Shown here: in pieces, positions 14,907 to 22,615 of the stretch
Numbering within the stretch: position 1 is the stretch's first letter
How the letters are laid out: the number at the start of each line of letters is the position of its first letter
From: Bacteroidetes bacterium UBA6661
Lineage (GTDB): Bacteria; Bacteroidota; Bacteroidia; AKYH767-A; OLB10
DNA length: 40,048 bases
NCBI GenBank assembly: GCA_002455375.1
Contig: DKKR01000008.1
Coordinates: forward strand, 1-40,048
Direction of reading: 5' to 3'
Notes under the pieces: model-generated
Told to the model about the DNA's origin: nothing
Seen by the model: only the letters and a program-made list of their open reading frames with translations
Databases searched by the model: none
Position numbers and translations under genes: made by a program

Positions 14907-15513
14907 TAATATTAAAGACTTTGAGGTTGCTATATCGGAAAGACTAAAAGATTTGCCGGGGAGCAATTCTCATATCAAATTGGCCTCGGTGAACCGCCCT
15001 GTTTATGAGCCTATGGGGAATTACCGCACGGGCAGTGTCATGTTGCTTGTCAACAATAAAAATAAACTTCCGCATCTTGTCATGATAAAACGTGCAGAAG
15101 ATGGCAAAGTACATTCCGGGCAAATTGCTTTTCCGGGTGGAAAGGCAGAGTCTGATGAAAGTCTGACACTAACAGCCCTACGCGAACTGGAAGAGGAAAT
15201 AGGAATAAAAAATGACAGTATTAATATTATAGGAGCACTTACAAGAATTTATATTCCACCGAGTAATTATATGGTCTATCCTTTTATTGCAACGCAGATT
15301 AATCCATCAGCTTTTTTAGCTAATGCGTCTGAAGTTCAAACGATTTTTGAAATTCCGTTGCTAAGCTTGATTGCCAATAAAAAGATTGTTAAGGAAGTGG
15401 AACATCAAACAACAAGGGGCTTAATAAAAGCACCAGCATTTAAAATAGACAATCTTGTTATCTGGGGCGCAACAGCAATGATTTTATCAGAATTTATTGA
15501 CCTGATAGATTAA
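14893..15513 (+). CDS. NUDIX hydrolase, CoA pyrophosphatase-like
   Basis: Cytosolic NUDIX pyrophosphatase of about 206 aa. The full Nudix box is present: G-x5-E-x7-RELEEEIGI, beginning GKAESDE. GQIAFPGGK lies just before it, a form typical of the CoA/acyl-CoA diphosphatase (NudL/YeaB) subgroup. The start is uncertain. TTG at 14893 gives a family-like N-terminus and a 14-bp overlap with the ABC gene; an ATG at 14845 would need a 62-bp overlap. Either way it is coupled to the exporter. Substrate assignment is by family resemblance only. Confidence 0.88.
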   Translation: MSLLDNIKDFEVAISERLKDLPGSNSHIKLASVNRPVYEPMGNYRTGSVMLLVNNKNKLPHLVMIKRAEDGKVHSGQIAFPGGKAESDESLTLTALRELEEEIGIKNDSINIIGALTRIYIPPSNYMVYPFIATQINPSAFLANASEVQTIFEIPLLSLIANKKIVKEVEHQTTRGLIKAPAFKIDNLVIWGATAMILSEFIDLID

Positions 15514-15580
15514 GTTTTTGAGCAATTGCTTTTTGTTTGAAGATTGTTATTATTTTTACGTCCATAAAACCATATATAAT

Positions 15581-17161
15581 ATGAGAAGACATTTACAAAA
15601 ATTAGCAGCTATTTGCATGCTTGGCTTTTTTACTATGCCCGCCTATTCGCAGAGATTTTTAAGCGAGGTGTTTCCATCGGTCAATGTAACAACTAATGTT
15701 GTTTATGCACAGAACTATGAAGTACTTACGGGGACACCTGTTTTGAAAGATTTAAAAATGGATGTTTATGAACCTGCAGGCGCTGCAGACCCAATGACAG
15801 AAAGACCGTTGATTATTTATTTGCATACAGGAAGTTATATTCCGATTATTGTGAATGGAAATGCAACCGGATCAAGAAATGACAGTGCAGCAGTAGAAAT
15901 TTGCAAACAGTTTGCACGCAGAGGCTATGTTGTTGCAAATATGGATTATCGCTTAGGATGGGATCCTACAAACACAAACCCGACAAATGGACTTGATATT
16001 CGCAGAGGCACCTTACTGAATGCAGTTTATCGTTCAATACAAGATGCAAAATCATGTGTGCGTTATTTCAGAAAAGACGCTGCAACAAACAATAATGTTT
16101 ACAAGATTGATGTGAACAATTTTTATCTCGTTGGTCAGGGAACAGGTGGCTATATTGCATTGAACTATGCAGTGCTAAACAGCCCATCTGAAATTACACT
16201 TCCTAAATTTATCAGCAGTACGGATGCGCCAACCTATGGAATTTATGCCGGTCAGCCTTATGTAAATCAAACTGCTTTAGGCGATTTTGATGGTATTGGC
16301 GGTGTAGCACCTTATAACAATGAAAATAATCCGGGCTATTCAAATGCGGTTCAGTTTGTAGTGAATTTAGGTGGTGCCATGGGCGACAGTTCATGGATTG
16401 CAGCAGGCGATGCACCTATGATTGGCATTCATTGTGTAGATGACCCATTTGCACCTTATGGTGTTGGAATTGTTTATGTACCTACTACTCCACCACAAGC
16501 TGTTGTTGATGTAATTGGTTCAGGCGAAATTATTAAATGGGCAAACCTATTAGGAAATAATGCTTGTTTTGCTAATGCAGGATTTACTGACCCTTATACC
16601 ATACGCGCCAACAGTATTAATAATGGTAATGAAGGATTGTTTCCACTACAACAAGGAATTAATCCGGTGAACCCACAGCTTGGACATGCCGGTCCTTGGG
16701 AATGGTACGATTTGCAATCAACACGTAATCTTGCTATGGCAATGGGTTATCAGTCAACACGCGGGGATACTTGTTATGGCAATTCGATGTTAACCAACCC
16801 AACTATGAGCAAGGCTTATGCTTTGGCATATATTGATACCATTATGAACTACGTAAATCCCAGAATCGTTTTCTGCTGTAACTTACCGACATCCGTAAAA
16901 GAAGTTTCTACCAACAGTTCAGATGTAACTATCTATAACAGTCCATCTAAAAGCTATTTCACCGTAGTTTCGACCAGCAAAGAGCCAATGCGTTCTATTG
17001 AAATTTATGATATAAAAGGCAGCCTTTTAGCAGCTGAAAAAAATCCAAATGCATTTAGTCAGCGAATAGAAAAAGCATCGCTATCACTTAACAAAGGTGT
17101 TGTACTTGTAAAAATAACTTACAACTCTGACGTGATTACCAAGAAAATAACTTTAGATTAA
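15581..17161 (+). CDS. Secreted alpha/beta-hydrolase-like protein with T9SS type A sorting domain
   Basis: A 526-aa exported protein. The ATG at 15581 opens a signal peptide (1-24, ending PAYSQ). The middle (about 45-400) looks like a carboxylesterase-type alpha/beta hydrolase: DVYEPAG, PLIIYLHTGSY, a GYVVANMDYRLGW strand, then SIQDAKSCVRYFRK before the nucleophile elbow. That elbow reads GQGTG (185-189) where an active enzyme has GxSxG, so the nucleophilic Ser is replaced by Gly187. HAGPWEWYDL near the end may hold the His. The C-terminal 80 residues, with VTIYNSPSKSYFTVV and closing KKITLD, form the sorting domain. It could be a binding protein or an enzyme with altered chemistry. A terminator follows. 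Confidence 0.85.
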   Translation: MRRHLQKLAAICMLGFFTMPAYSQRFLSEVFPSVNVTTNVVYAQNYEVLTGTPVLKDLKMDVYEPAGAADPMTERPLIIYLHTGSYIPIIVNGNATGSRNDSAAVEICKQFARRGYVVANMDYRLGWDPTNTNPTNGLDIRRGTLLNAVYRSIQDAKSCVRYFRKDAATNNNVYKIDVNNFYLVGQGTGGYIALNYAVLNSPSEITLPKFISSTDAPTYGIYAGQPYVNQTALGDFDGIGGVAPYNNENNPGYSNAVQFVVNLGGAMGDSSWIAAGDAPMIGIHCVDDPFAPYGVGIVYVPTTPPQAVVDVIGSGEIIKWANLLGNNACFANAGFTDPYTIRANSINNGNEGLFPLQQGINPVNPQLGHAGPWEWYDLQSTRNLAMAMGYQSTRGDTCYGNSMLTNPTMSKAYALAYIDTIMNYVNPRIVFCCNLPTSVKEVSTNSSDVTIYNSPSKSYFTVVSTSKEPMRSIEIYDIKGSLLAAEKNPNAFSQRIEKASLSLNKGVVLVKITYNSDVITKKITLD

Positions 17162-17186
17162 GTTTTAAAAATTTTAATGAGTTTAG

Positions 17187-17218
17187 AAAGGCAGTCTCAG
17201 GATTGCCTTTTTTATTTT
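17187..17218 (+). terminator. Intrinsic terminator after the T9SS hydrolase-like gene
   Basis: AAAGGCAGTC (17187-17196) pairs with GATTGCCTTT (17201-17210) with one G-T wobble and a TCAG tetraloop; T-rich sequence follows. It overlaps the stop codon of the convergent gene ending at 17212. Confidence 0.85.
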
Positions 17219-18120
17219 TCATCTATCAGATACTGACAACCGCCTGTGTGAACAGCAAGAATTTTTGTTCCCGTATTAAATTGATCTTTTACAAGCATAT
17301 CAAATATTCCATAGAACAATTTTCCTGTGTAAACAGGCTCTATTAGAATATTCGTTTTTTGCGTAAACAACTCACAAAATATTTTCAGTTCTGCATTGCT
17401 TTTACCAAATCCACCAAAAGTATATTGATGCCTGATAATATACTTTGCAGTTGAGTTACTTTCAGATAAGTGTAGTTGTACGTTTTTAGTAAGAGAATCG
17501 GCAGCCTGAACAACAGCAATGCCAATTGCGATTTTATTTTCTGAGATAGATGCTGCAAGGCCTGCCAAGGTAGTTCCTGTTCCTACAGCGCAGACAACCG
17601 TGTCATATCCGGCATTAATATCATTCAAAATTTCCGTACAGCCTTTATAACCTTCTGCATTATTTCCACCTTCAGGAACGATATAACAACCATCAGGATT
17701 TATATTGTTTTCAAAAAGCAAATGTTTTACTGCATCACTTTTATAAAAGTCTTTATCATGAATTTGTCTATACCATTGGCGACTGACTTGAATTAGCTTC
17801 ATGCCATCATTCACAGCACGTTTTAGCGTGTTATTCATTGGCGTAATAATTTCACCTCTTATAATGCCTACAGCTTTTATGTTTTGTAATTTGCAAGTAC
17901 GTGCAGTTGCTGCAATATGATTACTGAATGCACCACCAAAGGTAACTAAAGTGTTTCTCCCCTTTTCTTTTGCTGCTTGAAGATTGTATTTTAGTTTATA
18001 AGATTTATTACCTCCTGAAATTTCATCATTCAGGTTAAGTCTGAGCACATGCAAACTCACTCCTTTATGGGCCAACTGAAAGGCGTTGAGATTTATTTCT
18101 TCAATATTTCGGCTATTCAT
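17212..18120 (-). CDS. PLP-dependent ACC deaminase/D-cysteine desulfhydrase family protein
   Basis: Fold-type II PLP enzyme, 302 aa. The Schiff-base Lys is Lys39 in SGGNKSYKLKYN. The Ser-Asn pair that contacts substrate is in FGGAFSNH (61-68). The phosphate-binding glycine loop is VCAVGTGTTLAG. The C-terminus has VYTGKLFYG and ILAVHTGG. The family includes 1-aminocyclopropane-1-carboxylate deaminase and D-cysteine desulfhydrase; in Bacteroidota the latter or an unknown D-amino acid role is likelier, but sequence alone does not decide. A TAGCTTTG -7 box ends 5 bp before the ATG, suggesting a very short leader or a leaderless message. Monocistronic. Confidence 0.88.
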   Translation of the reverse strand: MNSRNIEEINLNAFQLAHKGVSLHVLRLNLNDEISGGNKSYKLKYNLQAAKEKGRNTLVTFGGAFSNHIAATARTCKLQNIKAVGIIRGEIITPMNNTLKRAVNDGMKLIQVSRQWYRQIHDKDFYKSDAVKHLLFENNINPDGCYIVPEGGNNAEGYKGCTEILNDINAGYDTVVCAVGTGTTLAGLAASISENKIAIGIAVVQAADSLTKNVQLHLSESNSTAKYIIRHQYTFGGFGKSNAELKIFCELFTQKTNILIEPVYTGKLFYGIFDMLVKDQFNTGTKILAVHTGGCQYLIDEK

Positions 18121-18125
18121 TTACG

Positions 18126-18133
18126 CAAAGCTA
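18126..18133 (-). promoter_or_regulatory. Predicted -7 box of the PLP enzyme gene
   Basis: The minus strand reads TAGCTTTG, an exact TAnnTTTG match, only 5 bp before the start codon. Confidence 0.4.
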
Positions 18134-18207
18134 ATGAGTTACAAATGACTTGATAGGAAAATGAGTTGTCATTACTCAATCTATTGAACTGATATGACAA
18201 AATATTA

Positions 18208-18239
18208 TTTGAAAACAAACTGTATATTGTTGAACTTTG
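18208..18239 (+). promoter_or_regulatory. Predicted promoter of the DUF5522 gene
   Basis: TTTG (18208-18211), a 20-nt spacer, and GAACTTTG (18232-18239; one mismatch). Its position supports the ATG at 18248 over an in-frame ATG at 18194. Confidence 0.45.
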
Positions 18240-18247
18240 CAAATGAT

Positions 18248-18424
18248 ATGGCTTTTACAGACAAATTTGAAAAAGATGAATACTATCTGACTCCTGAAGG
18301 ATATATTGTATTTACCGAGAAATATCATCTTAAGAGAGGATATTGTTGTCAAAGCGGTTGCCGTCACTGTCCATGGAATTATAATGCGAAGAAAGCAGAC
18401 AAGAATAATAAACAAAAGTTATAG
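18248..18424 (+). CDS. DUF5522 small cysteine-rich protein
   Basis: A 58-aa protein from the ATG at 18248, recognised as the DUF5522 family of Bacteroidota and relatives. The conserved block is YYLTPEGYIVFTEKYHLKRG (12-31) followed by YCCQSGCRHCPWNY. The four cysteines (33, 34, 38, 41) in CC-x3-C-x2-C could bind metal or an Fe-S cluster, an inference with no experimental support known to me. The tail is Lys/Asn-rich. No signal peptide, so cytosolic. It precedes the carboxyltransferase gene by 69 bp and is divergent from the PLP enzyme. Confidence 0.85.
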   Translation: MAFTDKFEKDEYYLTPEGYIVFTEKYHLKRGYCCQSGCRHCPWNYNAKKADKNNKQKL

Positions 18425-18465
18425 ACCTGCTTAATGCACAGTCAGTAAAGTTGGTTTTTTTAAGC

Positions 18466-18473
18466 TATTTTTG
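18466..18473 (+). promoter_or_regulatory. Predicted -7 box of the carboxyltransferase gene
   Basis: TATTTTTG, an exact TAnnTTTG match, 20 bp before the ATG at 18494. No clear -33 element. Confidence 0.4.
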
Positions 18474-18493
18474 CCGCCTATTGAATACTAATT

Positions 18494-20134
18494 ATGGCAG
18501 AGAAAGTTAATCTTGAATTTAACATCAATGAAGATGCTTATAAGACACATCTGATTCGTTTAACAGAGCGTTTAAATAAAATTTACGAAGGTGGCGGAAA
18601 GAAAAATGCAGCTAAGCAGAAAGAAAAAAATAAAATGCTTGCACGCGAAAGAATTGCATACTTGCTTGATACAGATAAACCACAATTTGAAGTTGGTGCA
18701 TTTGCTGCTGATGGCATGTATGCCGAACAAGGTGGTTGTCCTTCTGCAGGTGTTGTTATTGTAATTGGTTATATTTCAGGAAAACAATGTATCGTTGTGG
18801 CTAATGATGCAACAGTAAAAGCAGGTTCCTGGTTTCCAATGACAGCAAAAAAGAATTTACGTGCACAGGAAATCAGCATGGAAAATAAGTTGCCTATTGT
18901 TTATCTTGTTGACAGTGCTGGTGTATTTCTTCCGATGCAGGATGAAATTTTTCCGGACAAAGAACATTTCGGTCGTATATTCAGAAACAATGCTGTAATG
19001 TCATCTATGGGGATATTACAGATTGCAGCAATTATGGGTAGTTGTGTTGCAGGAGGAGCTTATTTGCCGATAATGAGTGATGAGGCTTTGATAGTTGATA
19101 AAACAGGTTCTGTGTTTCTGGCAGGAAGTTATTTGGTGAAATCTGCTATTGGAGAAGATATAGATAACGAAACTTTAGGAGGAGCTACAACACATTGCGA
19201 AATTTCCGGTGTTACAGACAATAAATTTCCGGATGATGCATCATGTCTTGATTATATTAAGCGCCTGTTTTCTAAGATTGGAACATTTGACAAAGCCGGT
19301 TTTGAGAGAGCAGAATCAAAAGAACCTGCAGCTAATCCAAAAGAAATTTATGGACTAATTCCGGCAGAAAATTCCAAACAGTACGATATGCATGAGATCA
19401 TCAACCGATTGGTTGATAACAGTGAGTTTGATGAATACAAAGAAAAATATGGGCAAAGTATTTTATGCGGCACAGCACGTATTGATGGATGGTCTGTAGG
19501 AATTGTTGCCAATCAACGTAAAGTTGTTAAAAGTAAAAAAGGCGAAATGCAGTTTGGCGGAGTTATCTATAGCGACAGTGCAGATAAAGCTGCAAGGTTT
19601 ATAATGAACTGCAATCAGCGAAGAATACCTTTGGTGTTTCTACAAGATGTAACCGGTTTTATGGTTGGTAGTCGCAGTGAACATGGGGGTATTATTAAAG
19701 ATGGAGCTAAGTTAGTTAGTGCAATGGCCAATAGTATTGTGCCTAAATTCACCATCATCATTGGTAACAGCTACGGTGCCGGCAACTACGCAATGTGTGG
19801 CAAAGCCTACGACCCTAGGTTAATTGCTGCATGGCCAACAGGACAAATAGCTGTGATGGGTGGTTCACAGGCAGCAAAGACTTTATTGCAAATTCAGGTG
19901 GCTGCTCTTAAAGCACAGGGTAAAGAAATTTCTGAAGAAGACGAAAAAGCGCAACTAAAAACAATTACCGACAGATATAATTCTCAGACTTCGCCATATT
20001 ATGCTGCATCAAGGCTTTGGGTTGATGCCATTATTGACCCATTAGATACTCGTAAAATGATTAGCATGGGCATTGAAATGGCAAACCACAATCCAATATC
20101 CAAACCCTATAATGTTGGAGTAATACAGACTTGA
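18494..20134 (+). CDS. Acyl-CoA carboxylase carboxyltransferase subunit (methylcrotonyl-CoA carboxylase-like)
   Basis: Transfers CO2 from carboxybiotin to an acyl-CoA; 546 aa with two crotonase-fold halves. The N-terminal half has LVDSAGVFLPMQDEIFPD (138-155), CVAGGAYLP (184-192) and LGGATTHCEISGVTD (228-242). The C-terminal half has FLQDVTGFMVG (382-392) and GNSYGAGNYAMCG (424-436), both oxyanion loops. The FPD-x-EHFGRIFRN segment is much closer to the methylcrotonyl-CoA beta subunit than to propionyl-CoA or AccAD enzymes, which suggests leucine breakdown, but propionyl-CoA cannot be excluded. It probably works with a biotin carboxylase, such as the one at 2428-3909, plus a carrier protein not seen here. 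Confidence 0.92.
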   Translation: MAEKVNLEFNINEDAYKTHLIRLTERLNKIYEGGGKKNAAKQKEKNKMLARERIAYLLDTDKPQFEVGAFAADGMYAEQGGCPSAGVVIVIGYISGKQCIVVANDATVKAGSWFPMTAKKNLRAQEISMENKLPIVYLVDSAGVFLPMQDEIFPDKEHFGRIFRNNAVMSSMGILQIAAIMGSCVAGGAYLPIMSDEALIVDKTGSVFLAGSYLVKSAIGEDIDNETLGGATTHCEISGVTDNKFPDDASCLDYIKRLFSKIGTFDKAGFERAESKEPAANPKEIYGLIPAENSKQYDMHEIINRLVDNSEFDEYKEKYGQSILCGTARIDGWSVGIVANQRKVVKSKKGEMQFGGVIYSDSADKAARFIMNCNQRRIPLVFLQDVTGFMVGSRSEHGGIIKDGAKLVSAMANSIVPKFTIIIGNSYGAGNYAMCGKAYDPRLIAAWPTGQIAVMGGSQAAKTLLQIQVAALKAQGKEISEEDEKAQLKTITDRYNSQTSPYYAASRLWVDAIIDPLDTRKMISMGIEMANHNPISKPYNVGVIQT

Positions 20135-20160
20135 TGCTTTGGGAATAAGCAAGCATAAAA

Positions 20161-20196
20161 AAGCGGAAACATACAGATGCTTCCGCTTGAATTTTT
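20161..20196. terminator. Bidirectional intrinsic terminator
   Basis: AAGCGGAA (20161-20168) pairs with TTCCGCTT (20181-20188), plus an inner CAT/ATG pair and ACAG loop. On the plus strand T5 follows after GAA (20192-20196); on the minus strand the A-run before the stem supplies a T-run. It separates the convergent genes ending at 20134 and 20209. Confidence 0.85.
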
Positions 20197-20208
20197 ACAT
20201 TTGTTTTA

Positions 20209-20640
20209 TTAATGCTTGTGATTGGGGTCACTATGATCATGACCTTTTACATCATTACTTTCACACATACGGGCAATTTCTGTAAAAATGGAATTGGTCT
20301 CACCCAATTTTTTAGTGATAGATTCATCACTTTCATTAAGTTCAATAAGTCCAAACAATTCTTTGCAGGCAACTGCAAGTCTTGTTGTTACATCACTCAT
20401 TTTAGCAGCATCAATGCCTGCAGGTGCTTTTGATTGATGCAAAGCAACGGCAAGTTCCATCAGTTGTTTGTACTCTGCTTTAATTGCTTTTAAATTACCA
20501 TCCTTACTTGGCTGGTACGTCTCAGTCAAAACTTTATGAAAGTTGTTTAACTCTGCCCATGAATTCATGGTTTTGTTGGCCTGACTGTTTGCTGTCAAAC
20601 TGAATGAAGCAAGTGCAATGAATAAAAGAATCCTTTTCAT
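20209..20640 (-). CDS. Hypothetical secreted protein with His-rich C-terminus
   Basis: A 143-aa protein I do not recognise. Residues 1-19 form a signal peptide ending SLTANSQA. The rest is predicted all-helical, with amphipathic segments around 27-65 and 75-125, vaguely like a helical-bundle metal or cytochrome c'-type protein. The C-terminal end HDHSDPNHKH has four His and two Asp in ten residues, a likely metal-binding tail. No CxxCH and no sorting domain, so probably periplasmic. It has its own promoter and a shared terminator. Function unknown. Confidence 0.75.
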   Translation of the reverse strand: MKRILLFIALASFSLTANSQANKTMNSWAELNNFHKVLTETYQPSKDGNLKAIKAEYKQLMELAVALHQSKAPAGIDAAKMSDVTTRLAVACKELFGLIELNESDESITKKLGETNSIFTEIARMCESNDVKGHDHSDPNHKH

Positions 20641-20661
20641 TTTATTTGATTTTTATTTATG

Positions 20662-20691
20662 CAAATTTATAAGATTCCAACCTAAAACAAA
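20662..20691 (-). promoter_or_regulatory. Predicted promoter of the His-tail secreted protein
   Basis: On the minus strand, TTTG (20691-20688), an 18-nt spacer, then TAAATTTG (20669-20662). Both elements match consensus exactly; the start codon is 21 bp on. Confidence 0.65.
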
Positions 20692-20712
20692 ACAGTTTTT
20701 TATCTTTACCCG

Positions 20713-21258
20713 ATGAGTAGATTTATTTATAGTTTTTTCTTTAAACTTTTTGGCTGGAAAATAAAAGGAAACATACCCAATGAGTTAAAAAAATATGTAA
20801 TGATTGTGGCACCGCATACCAGCAATATTGACTTTTTTGTTGGCTTAGCCACTAGAAGTATTCTTAGACTTGACACCAAGTATCTGGCTAAAAAAGAGTT
20901 GTTTAGACCTCCTTTGGGTTGGATTTTTTATGCATTGGGCGGATATCCTGTGGATCGTTCAAAACCGGGAAAATTAGTAGAAAAAGTTGCTGAAATTTAT
21001 AACAACCACGATAAGTTCTCAATCTGTATAACACCTGAAGGCACAAGAAAATATGCGGCTGAGTGGAAAACCGGGTTTCATAAAATAGCAATGGCTGTAA
21101 AAACTCCTGTGGTGATGGTTGCTTTTGATTACCGCACCAAATCTGTTGTCATAGCCCCTCCTTTCACACCTTCTGATGATACACAAGGTGATATTGAAAA
21201 AATCAAAGTCTGGTACAGGCAATTTGAAGGAAAAGTACCGGAATATGGTGTTAAATAA
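20713..21258 (+). CDS. 1-acyl-sn-glycerol-3-phosphate acyltransferase-like (PlsC family)
   Basis: A 181-aa acyltransferase of the PlsC superfamily, likely peripheral at the inner membrane. The catalytic HxxxxD motif is HTSNID (35-40) and the glycerophosphate-binding motif is PEGTR (108-112). The protein is short and lacks the long N-terminal transmembrane part of classical PlsC, as in many Bacteroidota homologues, so lysophosphatidate may not be the substrate. TATCTTTA (20701-20708) just before the ATG is a near match to a -7 box. A 9-bp hairpin (21244-21252/21262-21270) spans the stop codon but has no T-tract. Confidence 0.85.
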   Translation: MSRFIYSFFFKLFGWKIKGNIPNELKKYVMIVAPHTSNIDFFVGLATRSILRLDTKYLAKKELFRPPLGWIFYALGGYPVDRSKPGKLVEKVAEIYNNHDKFSICITPEGTRKYAAEWKTGFHKIAMAVKTPVVMVAFDYRTKSVVIAPPFTPSDDTQGDIEKIKVWYRQFEGKVPEYGVK

Positions 21259-21274
21259 AAAAACACCATAAGTA

Positions 21275-21305
21275 TTTGATAATTCAGCTAAAAGTTAGAT
21301 ATTTG
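21275..21305 (+). promoter_or_regulatory. Predicted rpsP promoter
   Basis: TTTG (21275-21278), a 19-nt spacer, and GATATTTG (21298-21305; one mismatch to TAnnTTTG). rpsP starts 62 bp downstream, leaving room for a structured leader. Confidence 0.55.
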
Positions 21306-21309
21306 CAGC

Positions 21310-21333
21310 CCCAAAATCAGGGAGGATCTTGGG
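21310..21333 (+). promoter_or_regulatory. Hairpin in the rpsP leader
   Basis: CCCAAAATC (21310-21318) pairs with GATCTTGGG (21325-21333) with one mismatch around a 6-nt purine loop. It sits at the predicted 5' end of the rpsP message. It may be a stabiliser or an autoregulatory site; no known ribosomal leader family is recognised. Confidence 0.4.
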
Positions 21334-21367
21334 ATAAATAAATTTAAAAATCATTAAAAATTAAAAA

Positions 21368-21904
21368 ATGCCAACAAAAATCAGATTACAGCGGTTTGGA
21401 AAAAAAGGCCAGCCGTTTTACCATGTAGTGGTGGCGGATTCACGTGCTCCCAGAGATGGCAAGTTCATTGAAAAAATCGGGACATACAATCCAAGGACTA
21501 TCCCGGCAACCATTGACCTTAATCTCGACAGAGCACTCTATTGGTTAGGCACAGGAGCCCAGCCAACAGAAACAACCCGTGCCATTTTAAGTTACAAAGG
21601 TGTATTGTACAAGAATCATCTTTTGGGCGGAGTAAAAAAAGGTGCCTTAACTCAAGAACAGGCCGATGCTAAGTTTAGCGCATGGATGGAAAACAAAAAC
21701 CTTAAAGTTCTTCAGCATTCACAAAAAGTGCAGTCAACTAAAGCAGATGATATGAAAAACCGCTTGGTTGAAGAGTCTAAGAAACGTGAGGTTATTGCTA
21801 AAGCTATTGCTGAAAAACGCGCTGCTGCTAATGTTGCCGAAGCCGAAGCTGCTGCTGAAGCACCTGCAACTGATGGAGGCGAGACCCCCGCAGAAAACGC
21901 ATAA
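21368..21904 (+). CDS. rpsP: 30S ribosomal protein S16
   Basis: Component of the small ribosomal subunit body. The S16 core is at residues 1-80: MPTKIRLQRFGKKGQPFYHV, then ADSRAPRDGKFIEKIGTYNP. At 178 aa it is twice the usual bacterial length. The extra C-terminal 90 residues are helical and end in an Ala/Glu/Pro-rich low-complexity tail, a known trait of Bacteroidota S16. rimM follows at 28 bp, the widespread rpsP-rimM order, but trmD and rplS are not next. Confidence 0.97.
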   Translation: MPTKIRLQRFGKKGQPFYHVVVADSRAPRDGKFIEKIGTYNPRTIPATIDLNLDRALYWLGTGAQPTETTRAILSYKGVLYKNHLLGGVKKGALTQEQADAKFSAWMENKNLKVLQHSQKVQSTKADDMKNRLVEESKKREVIAKAIAEKRAAANVAEAEAAAEAPATDGGETPAENA

Positions 21905-21932
21905 TATTATTCTTATATAATGCCCTTTGATA

Positions 21933-22451
21933 ATGGGTTTTGATGAGGTTACTTTTTTTGGAACAATTGTTAAAACACATGGTATCAAGGGGCATTTGGT
22001 TTTAAGATGCTACGATAACTTTAAGTGTAAAAAGAACAACCCTGTTTTTCTTTTTTTTAGAGAAGGTGATTTATTAAAACAAGCAGCAGTTTCAGAAATC
22101 CAATTCACATACCCCTTTTGCAGAATAAAATTTGCTGACATTGCAGATATAAATGAAGCTGAAACATGGCTTAAAAAGGAAGTTTATATTGAGAAAAAAG
22201 CACTGCTTCAGAACGAAATTCCATATAAGTTTGAATTGATAGGATGTTCTGTCACTGATAGCATTTCAGGACTAATCGGTAACGTTATTGATATAGCAGA
22301 ATACCCACAACAGCAGATAGCCATTATTAATGCCAATGGAAAAGAAGTTTTAATTCCTCTTAATAAAAATTTCATTACTAGATTCAATAGCACTGAAAAC
22401 AATTTAGTTGTAACACTTCCTGATGGTCTGCTTGACATTTATCTTCAGTAG
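21933..22451 (+). CDS. rimM: Ribosome maturation factor RimM
   Basis: Assists 16S rRNA processing and 30S head assembly and binds S19. It is 172 aa from the ATG at 21933; a TTG two codons earlier is less likely. The N-terminal domain opens with FFGTIVKTHGIKGHLVLRC and has a second half with WLKKEVYIEK. The PRC-barrel domain runs from about 95 with IGCSVTDSISGLIGNVIDI, and ends VLIPLNKNFI ... LVVTLPDGLLDIY. This is the expected two-domain layout. Co-transcribed with rpsP. Confidence 0.93.
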   Translation: MGFDEVTFFGTIVKTHGIKGHLVLRCYDNFKCKKNNPVFLFFREGDLLKQAAVSEIQFTYPFCRIKFADIADINEAETWLKKEVYIEKKALLQNEIPYKFELIGCSVTDSISGLIGNVIDIAEYPQQQIAIINANGKEVLIPLNKNFITRFNSTENNLVVTLPDGLLDIYLQ

Positions 22452-22543
22452 TTCAATCATATTTTCACGTATTTTATCCTTATTAAAACATAGCTTGATT
22501 TTTAGCTTTAAACCGCATTAAAGATTCTCTCAAAAAACATTGT

Positions 22544-22562
22544 AATAACTTGACACGTTATT
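22544..22562. repeat. Short inverted repeat upstream of the cytochrome c biogenesis gene
   Basis: AATAAC (22544-22549) and GTTATT (22557-22562) flank TTGACAC. It lies 54 bp before the next start in an otherwise unremarkable 164-bp gap. Possibly an operator; weak. Confidence 0.3.
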
Positions 22563-22615
22563 TACTTTTTTAACTCCTATTTTTTCAGATATTCGCAACA
22601 AATTATCGGGGACGA

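Noticed and set aside
21244..21270. 9-bp hairpin over the stop of the acyltransferase gene as a terminator
   Set aside because: The stem is AT-rich with a 9-nt loop and no T-tract follows; the rpsP promoter begins right after, so it may only stabilise the 3' end.
22550..22556. TTGACA-like -35 element before the cytochrome c biogenesis gene
   Set aside because: No TATAAT at the proper distance, and the phylum's primary sigma factor does not use TTGACA; it sits in the loop of a small inverted repeat.
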